From Thermoanaerobaculia bacterium (GTDB lineage: Bacteria > Acidobacteriota > Thermoanaerobaculia > Multivoradales > JAHEKO01), in assembly GCA_947259195.1 (NCBI GenBank), contig CAMYLC010000115.1, forward strand, positions 1-64,000: DNA of 64,000 nt. Direction: 5' to 3'. A program made the position numbers and the translations under genes. Below are positions 7,693-16,108 of the stretch, piece after piece (position 1 is the stretch's first letter; each line of letters opens with the position of its first letter). The notes below the pieces were generated by a model. That model was not told where the DNA came from. It did not search any database and worked only from the letters and a program-made list of their open reading frames with translations.

Positions 7693-8517
7693 TCAGATCG
7701 TGACTTTCATCGGTTTGCGCAGGGCAAAGGCGAAGACGATCGTCAGGACGAAGAAGATCCACATCCATCGAGGCATAAAGAAGAAGGTCGGATCCTCTGG
7801 GTAGGCCAGCTCGATAGCTCGTACCGATGCACCCTTCGGTAGAGGCTTCTCGGCGGGAAACAGCAGTTGATCGACGAACCCGGGTACCGCTCGCAGCGGT
7901 GACCGGCTGACGAACTCCTCGGAGACCTGAACACTCTTGGCGAAGGACTCGTCAGCCAGATGCACGATCAGGTCGTACTTGCCAGCCTGCTCTGCAACCA
8001 TTCGCCAGGCCAGCTCCCCACGGGAGGGAATCCAGACGCCAGGGGTCTCCAAGCGCAGCCCAGCTGGCACCTCGAGGTGGACCGGTGGCTTCGCGGCCCC
8101 TTCGCCTGCCAGGGAATCGTCCACCGCTACCTTGACCAGCACCGACTCACCGATGTGGAGTCCCCTGTATCCGTAGTGCGGCTGCAGCTGCGTCAGCAGG
8201 AGAATCATCGGCGGCAGGATGAAGACCAGGGGCACCAGCTGCAAACGCAGATAGGAGAGATTGGTCCTCAGGATCTCGAATTGCGCTCGGAAGATGGCGC
8301 GTAAATCGTCGTTGAAGAGACGGATCTCGAACAGACAGGCGTGAATACGACGCTTGACCGCCTCCAGAGCGGTCTGGTTGGAGGCCTTCTTGAAGACCAT
8401 GAGCAGCCCTACCGCGGTAACGGCCGAGATCAGGACGAGCGCCCCGACCGGAAATTGGCGAAATGGGGCGAGCAACCCATTCACCAGCGTTTGCAGTATC
8501 GAATTCAGCAACGTCAT
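7693..8517 (-). CDS. Three-helix membrane protein of AlkP/RHH operon, function unknown
   Basis: A 274-residue protein with three clear hydrophobic helices. One is near the N-terminus (GALVLISAVTAVGLLMVFK), a second at about residues 90-115 (LVPLVFILPPMILLLTQL), and a third near the C-terminus (MWIFFVLTIVFAFAL). Between the first two lies a basic, helical, probably cytoplasmic stretch (VKRRIHACLFEIRLF). Between the second and third lies a soluble beta-rich domain of about 130 residues. A membrane helix, cytoplasmic helical segment and membrane helix recall the Oxa1/EMC3/DUF106 insertase superfamily, but this is a topology argument only. It is the last gene of a four-gene operon with two AlkP-superfamily proteins and a ribbon-helix-helix protein. 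Confidence 0.75.
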   Translation of the reverse strand: MTLLNSILQTLVNGLLAPFRQFPVGALVLISAVTAVGLLMVFKKASNQTALEAVKRRIHACLFEIRLFNDDLRAIFRAQFEILRTNLSYLRLQLVPLVFILPPMILLLTQLQPHYGYRGLHIGESVLVKVAVDDSLAGEGAAKPPVHLEVPAGLRLETPGVWIPSRGELAWRMVAEQAGKYDLIVHLADESFAKSVQVSEEFVSRSPLRAVPGFVDQLLFPAEKPLPKGASVRAIELAYPEDPTFFFMPRWMWIFFVLTIVFAFALRKPMKVTI

Positions 8518-8547
8518 ATCGCAGTGGCCCCGTCGGTCCCCGACCGC

Positions 8548-8742
8548 TTATGAGATATAGCCAAGCCCTCGCAGGCGCTTCTTGATCTCTTCCTCGGAGT
8601 CCGCTCCCTCGAGCTTCGCCAACTCCTTCTCCAACGCATGGGTGATGAACTCCTCGGGCGTCGAATATCCCGCGATGTCGGCGTAGCGCTTGACCTTGTT
8701 CACCAGGTCCTTGTCCAACTTGACTTTCGTTGTTCCCAGCAT
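8548..8742 (-). CDS. Small ribbon-helix-helix protein
   Basis: A 64-residue protein. Its N-terminal 45 residues fit a ribbon-helix-helix DNA-binding fold: a beta strand (TKVKLDKDLVNKV) and two helices (KRYADIAGYS, PEEFITHALEKELAKL). A short charged tail ends in RLRGLGYIS. It lies 29 bases after the second AlkP-family gene and 30 bases before the membrane protein, so it is translated with them. It could autoregulate the operon, or be the antitoxin-like DNA-binding fold reused for another purpose. No toxin partner is visible. Confidence 0.75.
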   Translation of the reverse strand: MLGTTKVKLDKDLVNKVKRYADIAGYSTPEEFITHALEKELAKLEGADSEEEIKKRLRGLGYIS

Positions 8743-8771
8743 TCTGGTTACCCCCTCTGATTCTCTGGCCC

Positions 8772-10784
8772 TCAGCCGGCTGGCGCCGACGACTCCAGAA
8801 CCGGAAATCCCTCGGTCACCCCAAACTCAGCCAGAATCGATGCGCCCAGCTCCTTGAGACTGGGCGCCGGTCGGACCAGCGGTTCGTTCGTGAGGAGAAT
8901 TCCCGGCACCGTTTCGTGATCCATGCAGTGATCGCCGTTCCATTCCTCGGTGTTGTCGACGATGGTCTCGGCAGGAAACTCGCCGACCGCCGATTCGTTG
9001 GACCCTCGCGTTCCCTTCGCATAGCCGATCTGCAGGTCCGGTCCGAGCTCGAGATAGCCTCGATTCCTGTACACCTCTTCCCGGAAGTAGACCTTGGTGA
9101 TCGCCGGCTCGCCTGTCGCCGGATCGATGGTCGAGAGCAGCTTGTCTGCAATCTCCTTCATCAGCGCCTCGCGGTCGGCGGGGTCGACGATTCCGTCTTT
9201 CTCTCGGCCCTTCAAGTTGACATAGAGCCCGTTGAGGCCCAACGCGTAGGCCCGGGTCTTCGACCAATCCACGTTCAAGAGCCAGCCCGGGTCGTCCCTC
9301 AGATCGGGGTTCTCGAGAGCAGCGTAGCCGTTCTCTTTGAGCCAGGTATTGAGGTGGAAGGACCGCCGCCAGCTGGTGAACCCGTGGTCGGACATAACGA
9401 TCAGCTTGCTGCCTTTCGGCATGTTGTCGAGCGTATAGCCGACGACACCGTCCAACTCGATGTAGAGATCCTCGATGACGTGTGCGAACTTCGGGTCCAC
9501 ATCGGCGTTGAACGCTGGATGGTCGGGATCCAGACTCTTCATGAGCATGTGAGAGGTCTGATCGACGTTGCCGAAGTAGTAGAACAGCAGACCCGACTGA
9601 AAAGACCCGAGAACGTACTTGTACTGCTCGAGGAACTGCCCGGCGGCGAGCCTGGCTTGAGCCACGAACTCGTCTACGGAGAAGATGCCGGCGCTCAGGA
9701 CCTTCGTATCTTCGGGCATCTCCTGCGTATAGAAACGCCCGGTCGCCTCGGCCAGCTCGGCCGAGTAGTCGTCCGGCGTCGAGATCGGCATGACCGGTTG
9801 GAGCGGATCGATGTTTAAGGGGGAGGCGTAGAGCTCCAACTCCGGATGCACCTGCTTGAGATGAAACCGCACGATGGCCCGAACGCTCTGGGTCGGGATC
9901 AGCTCGAAGTCGATCGGCACCCACTCGCTCCACTCCCCCACCTGCAGGACCACCTCGGTGTCACCGACTTCGAGCTTCGCCGCGTCTTCCTCTGGATCGA
10001 GGTAGACCGTGAACGGGAACTCGATCTTCTCCTTTTCCTGCAAGATCGGGTTGTCCGGACCGAAGAGCGAGGCCTCGACCATGCTGTCATAGGGGTAGAC
10101 CTCGTAGACCTCTCCACCACCGATGTCCTCGCCCTGGAACGCGAAAAGCTCGGAAGTGAAGAACGAGAAGGTACCCGACGTACCCAACAGGTCCGGGGTA
10201 CCCATGCCGCTCAGCTCTCTCGTGGCCGTGCCCGAAGGTGGAAAGTTGGCCGGGATTCGGATGATGGTGGTCTCGATGCCGTGATCTTCCAGAACCTCCC
10301 AGAAGGGCGTGCCGTGCCGCAGCAGCTCCACTTCGCCGCCTGACATGGAGAACTCGTACTTACCGAGCTTGAGAACCCTGCTGGCGTCCTCCGTCTTACT
10401 GGTCGAAAGGTAAGGCAGCATCGTCTCCGGGTCGCGGTGTACGAAATCAAAGATGCCGTGCCCGCCGGAGTCCATACCGGTAATGAAGTTCGACCAGGCG
10501 ACCGGACTCTGTGGCGGCACCGAGGTCTCCAGCGGCGCGAAGCCGCCGGATTCGGCCAGGCGGGAAAAATTGGGCATTCGCCCTTCCGCCATCAGACGTT
10601 GCGTCAGCTCGTAGTCCAGGCCGTCGAAGCCCAGCACAATGACCTTCCTGCTCGTGTCGGCCGAAGCCGAATCGCCACCGCAGGCAACCAGTCCACCGAC
10701 CAGCGCAGCGACAGCCACGAGCACTGCTGCGGCAGCGGCGGCCCGATAGCCCGTGACACAACTGCCGGTGATCCAGCTACCCAT
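8772..10784 (-). CDS. AlkP-superfamily phosphohydrolase, predicted lipoprotein
   Basis: A 670-residue member of the alkaline phosphatase superfamily (type I phosphodiesterase/nucleotide pyrophosphatase branch, COG3379-like). The N-terminus is hydrophobic and ends in a lipobox with Cys35 (GGLVACGG), so it is probably lipidated and outside the cytoplasmic membrane. Metal-site motifs are visible: GFDGLD (Asp54), the nucleophile region PPQSPVAW with Ser93, NVDQTSHM, SDHGF and a C-terminal GDHCMDHE. It overlaps the end of the paralogous upstream gene by 8 bases. The substrate is unknown; phosphodiester-linked head groups or surface polymers are reasonable guesses. Confidence 0.85.
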   Translation of the reverse strand: MGSWITGSCVTGYRAAAAAAVLVAVAALVGGLVACGGDSASADTSRKVIVLGFDGLDYELTQRLMAEGRMPNFSRLAESGGFAPLETSVPPQSPVAWSNFITGMDSGGHGIFDFVHRDPETMLPYLSTSKTEDASRVLKLGKYEFSMSGGEVELLRHGTPFWEVLEDHGIETTIIRIPANFPPSGTATRELSGMGTPDLLGTSGTFSFFTSELFAFQGEDIGGGEVYEVYPYDSMVEASLFGPDNPILQEKEKIEFPFTVYLDPEEDAAKLEVGDTEVVLQVGEWSEWVPIDFELIPTQSVRAIVRFHLKQVHPELELYASPLNIDPLQPVMPISTPDDYSAELAEATGRFYTQEMPEDTKVLSAGIFSVDEFVAQARLAAGQFLEQYKYVLGSFQSGLLFYYFGNVDQTSHMLMKSLDPDHPAFNADVDPKFAHVIEDLYIELDGVVGYTLDNMPKGSKLIVMSDHGFTSWRRSFHLNTWLKENGYAALENPDLRDDPGWLLNVDWSKTRAYALGLNGLYVNLKGREKDGIVDPADREALMKEIADKLLSTIDPATGEPAITKVYFREEVYRNRGYLELGPDLQIGYAKGTRGSNESAVGEFPAETIVDNTEEWNGDHCMDHETVPGILLTNEPLVRPAPSLKELGASILAEFGVTEGFPVLESSAPAG

Positions 10785-12948
10785 CGGATGGCCCCACCTC
10801 GAGCTTCTTCAGCCTGCCGCTCGACACCGTTTCGCTGCTGAACAGCGGTTTGCCCTCCATGTGCGGTGGGACGTTCACGCCAAATAGCTGCAGCGCCGTT
10901 GGCGCGATGTCGATCAGGGCCGGGTCGTCGTCGTCGATCTTGTGACTGCAAAAGAGGACACCCGGCACCAGGCGTGGATCCACGCAGTGATCGCCACTCC
11001 AGGCCTTGACGTTGTCCTCGAACACTGGCCCCGCGACGACACCCGTAGCGCAGTCCCAGGATGTCCGGTAGCCGTGGTTGTAGCCGATAAGGAAGTCGGG
11101 CGCATTGCCGAGGTAGGGTCCCTGGTAGAGCTTGTGGGTATCGAAGACCTCGACGATCCCGACTTCGCTCTCTTCCTCGTCCACCAGGCCGCTGATCTTG
11201 GCAATGAGCTCTTCCTTCAGTGCCGCGGCCTCTTCACCGGGCTCGACGATCCCCTCGCTCTCGCGGCCCTCGAGGTTCAGGAACATGCCAGTCAGCCCGA
11301 GAGCGTAGGCCTTGGTCGCGGACCAATCGATCTCGCGCAGCCACTCCGAGGTGCCGTCGGTGCCCTCTTTGAGCTTCAGGTAGCCGTTGGCCAGCAGCCA
11401 GCTGTTGAGATTGACGCCTCGGCGGAAGGAGGTGAATCCGTGATCTGAGCAGACCACGAGCACGTCACCCTTCTTGAGTCTCTTGACGACCCGCCCCACC
11501 AGGGCGTCGTTGCGCTTGTAGAGCTCTTCGATGGCGTTCTTGTGCTCGGCGTCCTCCTTGCCGCGAGCGGCAGGGTGCCCCTCCTCGAGGTAGCGCCAGA
11601 ACATATGCTGGATGCGGTCCGTCGCGTCCCAAACACAGACCAGGGAGCCCTGCTTCAGACGGTCCATGGCCGTGAAGAACATGTTCTCCCGCTCGGTGTC
11701 GATATCCAGCGTCTGTTCGAGGAAAGTGGCATCGTCGGTCACTTCCTCGTTCAGGGCCCAGGTGTCCTCGGCCAACCCGAGGGTCGAAAACGGACCGATC
11801 CTCTTCGCCAGATAGGTCGAGTAGTAGGACGGGTGGGAGACGGGCATGGCCGGCTTCTCGGGATCCAGGCTGATGGGAGTGATATAGAGCGACAGGTGCT
11901 CTTGCATCTCGGTGATCATCATGCGGCAGATGCCGGAAACCTTGATTCCCGGAGCGGCCTTGAAGGTCAGTGTGATCCACTCACTCAGCTTGCCGCGCCG
12001 CAGCTCGTAGTCTTCCCCGTCGAGGTTGAGCTTGACCGTCTTGGCCGCTCGATCCAGGTCCAGGGTCATGGGCAGACTCAGAGGTGGGTCGCCTTCCAGG
12101 AACATGTTCTCCGGGCCTTCCAGCCGGGTCTCGAAATGATCCCCGGAGCCGCTCAGCTGCACCCGCATCCCGCCTTCTTTGAACTCACCCTCGGATGGCC
12201 GCGTCGTGAATAGCAGAAAAGTGCCTTGGGTGCCCAGCAGATCGGGAACACACATGGCGCTCAGCTGAGCTCCATAGAACTTGTCTGGCGGAAAAGTGAT
12301 CGGCACACGCAGCACGGTGCTCCAGATGCGGTGCTCACCCAGGATGGTCCAGAAGGGCTTGGACTTGCGCAGCAGCCGGAGCTCGGGCTTCTGCAGGGGA
12401 ATCTTGTATTTGCCCAGCTTCAGGAACCGATCGATGCTGCCGATGTGGGTGGACGAGAGCAGCGGCAGATAGGTTCTCAGGTCCCGATCCAGAAAGTCGA
12501 AGATGTTGTGCTTGGCCGGCGAGGTCCCGGTGCTGAATGAAGACCAGGCCACCGGCGAGACGGACGGGAAGGTCGTGCGCAGCTTGGAGTAGGTACCCTG
12601 CTCGGCCAGGCGCTCGAAGTTGGGCAGCTTACCCTCCTGCATGAAGCGATCGGTCAATCTCGGGTCCTGGCCGTCGAGGCCAACCACGATAAAGCGCTTG
12701 ATGTGGGGTTTGGCCCGCTGCTTCTGGCGCAGCATTCGCCACAACATCCGGAACGGCCAGGCCAGGAAGGCGACGATGGCCAGCAGAATCGTCGTGAAGA
12801 TGACCAGAAAAGAGGACAGCAAAGCGAAACCGGCGCCTGGGCCGACATAGGCCGCCACGGGTGGAGCCAAGACCAGCCCCAGCCAGAACACCAGTCCGAT
12901 TGTCAACCAGCTGAGCCTCGTGGAGGCCGTAATTTTCTCGCGGCTCAA
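10777..12948 (-). CDS. AlkP-superfamily phosphohydrolase with N-terminal membrane helices
   Basis: A paralogue of the following gene, about 723 residues. Two hydrophobic N-terminal helices (LTIGLVFWLGLVLAPPVAAYV, then LLSSFLVIFTTILLAIVAFLAW) are followed by a basic stretch and the catalytic domain. Its motifs are VVGLDGQDP, FPSVSPVAWSSF with the Ser nucleophile, WDATDRIQHM, SDHGF and GDHCVDPR. I prefer a TTG start at 12948 because AGGAGAGG lies five bases upstream. An in-frame ATG at 13020 (747 residues) has no ribosome site and lies close to the likely promoter. First gene of the four-gene operon. The two paralogues differ in anchoring, lipid versus helices. Confidence 0.83.
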   Translation of the reverse strand: MSREKITASTRLSWLTIGLVFWLGLVLAPPVAAYVGPGAGFALLSSFLVIFTTILLAIVAFLAWPFRMLWRMLRQKQRAKPHIKRFIVVGLDGQDPRLTDRFMQEGKLPNFERLAEQGTYSKLRTTFPSVSPVAWSSFSTGTSPAKHNIFDFLDRDLRTYLPLLSSTHIGSIDRFLKLGKYKIPLQKPELRLLRKSKPFWTILGEHRIWSTVLRVPITFPPDKFYGAQLSAMCVPDLLGTQGTFLLFTTRPSEGEFKEGGMRVQLSGSGDHFETRLEGPENMFLEGDPPLSLPMTLDLDRAAKTVKLNLDGEDYELRRGKLSEWITLTFKAAPGIKVSGICRMMITEMQEHLSLYITPISLDPEKPAMPVSHPSYYSTYLAKRIGPFSTLGLAEDTWALNEEVTDDATFLEQTLDIDTERENMFFTAMDRLKQGSLVCVWDATDRIQHMFWRYLEEGHPAARGKEDAEHKNAIEELYKRNDALVGRVVKRLKKGDVLVVCSDHGFTSFRRGVNLNSWLLANGYLKLKEGTDGTSEWLREIDWSATKAYALGLTGMFLNLEGRESEGIVEPGEEAAALKEELIAKISGLVDEEESEVGIVEVFDTHKLYQGPYLGNAPDFLIGYNHGYRTSWDCATGVVAGPVFEDNVKAWSGDHCVDPRLVPGVLFCSHKIDDDDPALIDIAPTALQLFGVNVPPHMEGKPLFSSETVSSGRLKKLEVGPSDG

Positions 12949-13031
12949 CAAAACCTCTCCTGCGCTCGAGTGTGTGTCGAAAAAAGGCACCCAGTCGCCA
13001 ATGGAACTCCCGGGCGCCAAAATGGATTGGT

Positions 13032-13060
13032 ATTATATACATTCAGCACGCGAACCCGAA
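13032..13060 (-). promoter_or_regulatory. Probable promoter of the AlkP/RHH operon
   Basis: A perfect TATAAT lies at 13037-13032 on the minus strand in an AT-rich patch that is unusual for this DNA. The expected -35 region at about 13055-13060 is a poor match. The start point would fall near 13025, giving a leader of about 75 bases to the TTG start. The same AT-rich patch probably also serves the divergent sulfotransferase gene. Confidence 0.5.
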
Positions 13061-13093
13061 TACCCACTACCAGTACCTTCAGGAAGAACCCGC

Positions 13094-13726
13094 ATGGCAT
13101 TCAATCTCAGAAGCCTCTACCGACGACTGCGGTTCGGGGAGTCGATCATCATCGTCTCCGGCCTGCCCCGCTCCGGCACCTCCATGGCCATGAAGATGCT
13201 GGAAGCCACCGGCTTGCCCATCGTCTCTGATGGGATCCGCACCGCCGATGAAGATAACCCAAAAGGCTACTACGAGCTGGAACGCGTCAAAGACCTGGCC
13301 AACGAGAACGACTTCACCTGGCTCGATGACGCCAAAGGAAAGGCGATCAAGATCATCTCGTACCTGCTCAAGGAGCTGCCCCCCGACTACAACTACAAGG
13401 TGCTGTTCATGCGCCGCGATCTGAGCGAGGTACTCGCCTCGCAGCAAAAAATGCTCGTCCGACGGGACGAGACCTCCGACACGCAGGACGAGCGCATGGT
13501 CGAGCTCTACGAGAACGACCTTTGGAAAGCCAACTACCTGCTCAAACACCAACCCCATTTCGAGCTTCTCGCGGTTCACTACCGGCAGGTCCTGGACGAG
13601 CCCCTGCAAGCTGCCCGCGAGATCAACGAGTTCCTGGGTGGCCACCTGGATGTCGACAAGATGGCCGCCGTTGTAGACCCCGACCTCTACCGAAATCGGG
13701 CCGAGAAGCTGGCTGAGACGAGCTGA
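13094..13726 (+). CDS. Sulfotransferase family protein
   Basis: A 210-residue protein with the P-loop sulfotransferase signature VSGLPRSGTSMAMKML near the N-terminus and a second co-substrate segment RRDLSEVLASQQKML in the middle. It is shorter than typical sulfotransferases (250-300 residues) but has both PAPS-contacting regions. The ATG at 13094 has GGAAGAA upstream. An in-frame ATG at 12920 would overlap the divergent operon and adds no conserved sequence. An O-methyltransferase gene starts four bases after its stop. Divergent placement beside the AlkP-superfamily operon suggests a shared role in surface or metabolite modification, which is inference. Confidence 0.8.
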   Translation: MAFNLRSLYRRLRFGESIIIVSGLPRSGTSMAMKMLEATGLPIVSDGIRTADEDNPKGYYELERVKDLANENDFTWLDDAKGKAIKIISYLLKELPPDYNYKVLFMRRDLSEVLASQQKMLVRRDETSDTQDERMVELYENDLWKANYLLKHQPHFELLAVHYRQVLDEPLQAAREINEFLGGHLDVDKMAAVVDPDLYRNRAEKLAETS

Positions 13727-13730
13727 ACCC

Positions 13731-14747
13731 ATGACTGCGAGCGGCCCGAACACCCCTGCCGGTGAGCACTTCACGGATCCGGTGGACAGGATGGCATCCG
13801 GCTATCGAGCCTGCCAGATCCTGCTGACGGCCAACCGCCTCGGACTCTTCGAGCAACTGATAGCGGGGCCCCTGAGCGCGGAGGACTTGAGCTCTAGACT
13901 CGATGCAGATCGCCGCGGTGTACGGATTCTCTGTGACGCGCTGGTCGCCGAAGGCCTCCTGGAAAAGGCGGACGACGGCTACACGAATGGACCGCTGGTG
14001 GAGCAGTTTCTACTCGAGAGCTCACCCTCTTCTCGCGTTCATTCACTCCACCACACTGCAAAGCTCTACGAGCGATGGGGCCGGCTCTACGACACAGTCA
14101 AGCACGGGCGACCCGTCCCCGACAAGGACCTCGACCCGGCGCTGCTCGGCAACGAAAGGCAGTTCGCCAAGGCCATGGCGGACGTCGGAAGGGTGTCAGC
14201 CGCGGCCACCAGCGAAGTTCTCGATCTCAAAGGTGTTCGCCGATTGCTCGACATAGGCGGTGGTCCCGCGATCTACGCGATCGAGTTTGCCCGACGCAAT
14301 CCCAATCTCGAGGTGGTGGTCTTCGACAGTGAGGCCACACTGACAGTTGCCGAGGGGAACATCCGCGCGGCAGAGCTCGAAGAACGCGTCACCTGCCGCG
14401 CGGGCAACGCCCTGGAAGACGACCTTGGCGGACCCTTCGATTTGATCTTCCTCTCCAATGTCGTGCATATCTACTCCGCCGCCACCAACCGGCAACTGGT
14501 GAGCCGTTGCGCCTCCGCACTCGCACCTGGAGGGCGCCTCGTAATCAAGGACTTCCTGCTGGACGACGATCGGCTCGGCCCGCCTGGCGGAGCGGTATTC
14601 GCCGTCAATATGCTGGTGAGCACAGAAAGCGGTGACTGCTATACGGTGTCCGAGGTGAACGGCTGGCTCTCAGCGCATGGGCTTCTATTCGAAAGCCTGA
14701 CGGATGTCGCAACCAAGTCCCGCCTGCTGACCGCTCGAAAGCCCTGA
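13731..14747 (+). CDS. SAM-dependent O-methyltransferase (class II, dimerising)
   Basis: A 338-residue methyltransferase. Residues about 20-95 form the winged-helix dimerisation domain seen in acetylserotonin and caffeate O-methyltransferases (ILLTANRLGLFEQL). The SAM-binding motif is LLDIGGGPAIYAIEFAR at about 166-182, followed by VVVFDSE and the later strand FDLIFLSNVVHIY. The usual family acceptor is a hydroxyl on an aromatic or polyketide-like compound. It is the second gene of a pair with the sulfotransferase, four bases apart, so a small molecule may be both methylated and sulfated. The substrate is unknown. Confidence 0.85.
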   Translation: MTASGPNTPAGEHFTDPVDRMASGYRACQILLTANRLGLFEQLIAGPLSAEDLSSRLDADRRGVRILCDALVAEGLLEKADDGYTNGPLVEQFLLESSPSSRVHSLHHTAKLYERWGRLYDTVKHGRPVPDKDLDPALLGNERQFAKAMADVGRVSAAATSEVLDLKGVRRLLDIGGGPAIYAIEFARRNPNLEVVVFDSEATLTVAEGNIRAAELEERVTCRAGNALEDDLGGPFDLIFLSNVVHIYSAATNRQLVSRCASALAPGGRLVIKDFLLDDDRLGPPGGAVFAVNMLVSTESGDCYTVSEVNGWLSAHGLLFESLTDVATKSRLLTARKP

Positions 14748-14841
14748 CGAAAGGCAATGCGCTGGCGCGACCTGGGTCACCAGTGCCTTCAGGGGGGCAA
14801 TATGGGAACGGGAGCACTAAGCGCCAGGACCGCCGGCCGCT

Positions 14842-16092
14842 TCAAAGGTCGGCGGCCACCCTCTTCACCTCGGCCCAGACCCGCAGGGTGTTCTCTCCCA
14901 GGATCTTGCGGATGTCGTCGTCGGAGTAGCCGCGTTCGAGAAGATGGCGGACCAGGTTCGGGTAGTAGGAGACGTCCTTGAGTCCGGTCGGGGTCGAAGG
15001 ACCGACTCCATCGAAGTCCGAGCCGATGCCGACGTGGTCGACTCCGGCCAACTCGACCGCATGGTCGATGTGATCCACGACATCGGTGACATCCGCCAGC
15101 ACCTGGGGGTTCTCTTTTCGGTAGGACTCTGCGAAGGCCTCAGCGGCTTCGTCGCCTGCCGCCAGATTGTGCTCTTCTCGGTACTCCCCCACCGCATCCC
15201 ACATCGCTTGCGACGACTCCCAGGCCTCCTGGGTCAGAAAGCCCGAGCCGAAATTGATATGAATGACGCCACCGTTCTCACCCAGTCGACGGATCATCGC
15301 GTCGCTCATGTTGCGCTCCCAATCGCCGGTGAACGAGCGGCATGAGGAGTGCGACGCAATGACGGGGGCGCGAGTGAGATCGAGGACCTGATCGAAGGCC
15401 TCATCGGTAACGTGGGAGATGTCGATCATGATCCCCAACCGATTCATCTCCTCGACGACCTGCCGTCCAAACGGACTCAGGCCCTGCCACACCCGGTCTT
15501 CATCGTAGGAGGAGTCGCTGATCTGGTTGCTCTTGCCATGCGTCAGGGTTATGTAACTGATGCCACGATCACGAAAGTACTCCAGATTCGCAAGGTCGTC
15601 GCCAATGGGGGCACCATTCTCCATGCCCATGGGTAAGGAGATCAGCCCAGCCTCGAAGTCGTCGTGCACATCCTGTGGCGATCGAGCCATGGAGAACTTC
15701 TCTGGCCACTCCTGCTCGAACCCTTCCACCAGATCGATCAGGGAGTCCGCCAGTTCTTTCGAACCTCCGGTCTCCTGCAGATCGGCCGGAGTGTAGATGG
15801 ACATGAACGGAGCGTTCAGTCCCCCCTGAACAGCTCTTGGATAGTCGAAGTCACCACCATCGGTTGGCTGGGAGATGTCCTCGCGTTCCTCTTGCATCCG
15901 GTAGGGAACATCGATGTGGGTATCGACGATGATGCTCTCCTGGGCGAGCCTGTCCGCTTGCGCCTGCAGATCCTCCTGAAGCTCCCAGGCCGGTCTCTGC
16001 TGAGTGCATCCGGTTGCCAGCAACATCCCTGTCATAACGAGCAACGCAAGCCCACCTGTCTGCCGAGTTCGGATGTCTCTCAGGTAGCCCAT
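14842..16092 (-). CDS. Membrane dipeptidase, peptidase family M19, lipoprotein
   Basis: A 416-residue renal-dipeptidase-like metalloenzyme of the amidohydrolase fold. The N-terminus is a lipoprotein signal (MLLATGC). Zinc-site motifs are visible: DTHIDVPYR near the N-terminus, MIDISHVTDEAF, APVIASHSSCRSF, and HVGIGSDFDGVG near the C-terminus. It hydrolyses dipeptides, possibly including D-amino-acid-containing ones. The ATG at 16092 follows GGAGATTCGG. An earlier ATG at 16149 would run into the preceding gene. It begins 16 bases after the M1-M28-PDZ gene, so the operon takes peptides to free amino acids outside the cytoplasm. Confidence 0.92.
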   Translation of the reverse strand: MGYLRDIRTRQTGGLALLVMTGMLLATGCTQQRPAWELQEDLQAQADRLAQESIIVDTHIDVPYRMQEEREDISQPTDGGDFDYPRAVQGGLNAPFMSIYTPADLQETGGSKELADSLIDLVEGFEQEWPEKFSMARSPQDVHDDFEAGLISLPMGMENGAPIGDDLANLEYFRDRGISYITLTHGKSNQISDSSYDEDRVWQGLSPFGRQVVEEMNRLGIMIDISHVTDEAFDQVLDLTRAPVIASHSSCRSFTGDWERNMSDAMIRRLGENGGVIHINFGSGFLTQEAWESSQAMWDAVGEYREEHNLAAGDEAAEAFAESYRKENPQVLADVTDVVDHIDHAVELAGVDHVGIGSDFDGVGPSTPTGLKDVSYYPNLVRHLLERGYSDDDIRKILGENTLRVWAEVKRVAADL

Positions 16093-16108
16093 GATCCGAA
16101 TCTCCTGA

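Noticed and set aside
7254..7804. Possible small genes in the 7.2-7.8 kb gap
   Set aside because: Overlapping frames in both directions with low-complexity translations, no ribosome sites and hairpins inside them.
8548..8742. Toxin-antitoxin system based on the RHH protein
   Set aside because: The adjacent genes are a phosphohydrolase and a membrane protein, neither resembling a known toxin.
12920..13093. Longer sulfotransferase reading from an upstream ATG
   Set aside because: It would overlap the start of the divergent operon and adds residues without conserved motifs.
14748..14841. Possible tRNA or small RNA between the methyltransferase and dipeptidase genes
   Set aside because: No cloverleaf, T-arm consensus or CCA-end could be built; only a 9-bp stem across the dipeptidase stop was found.
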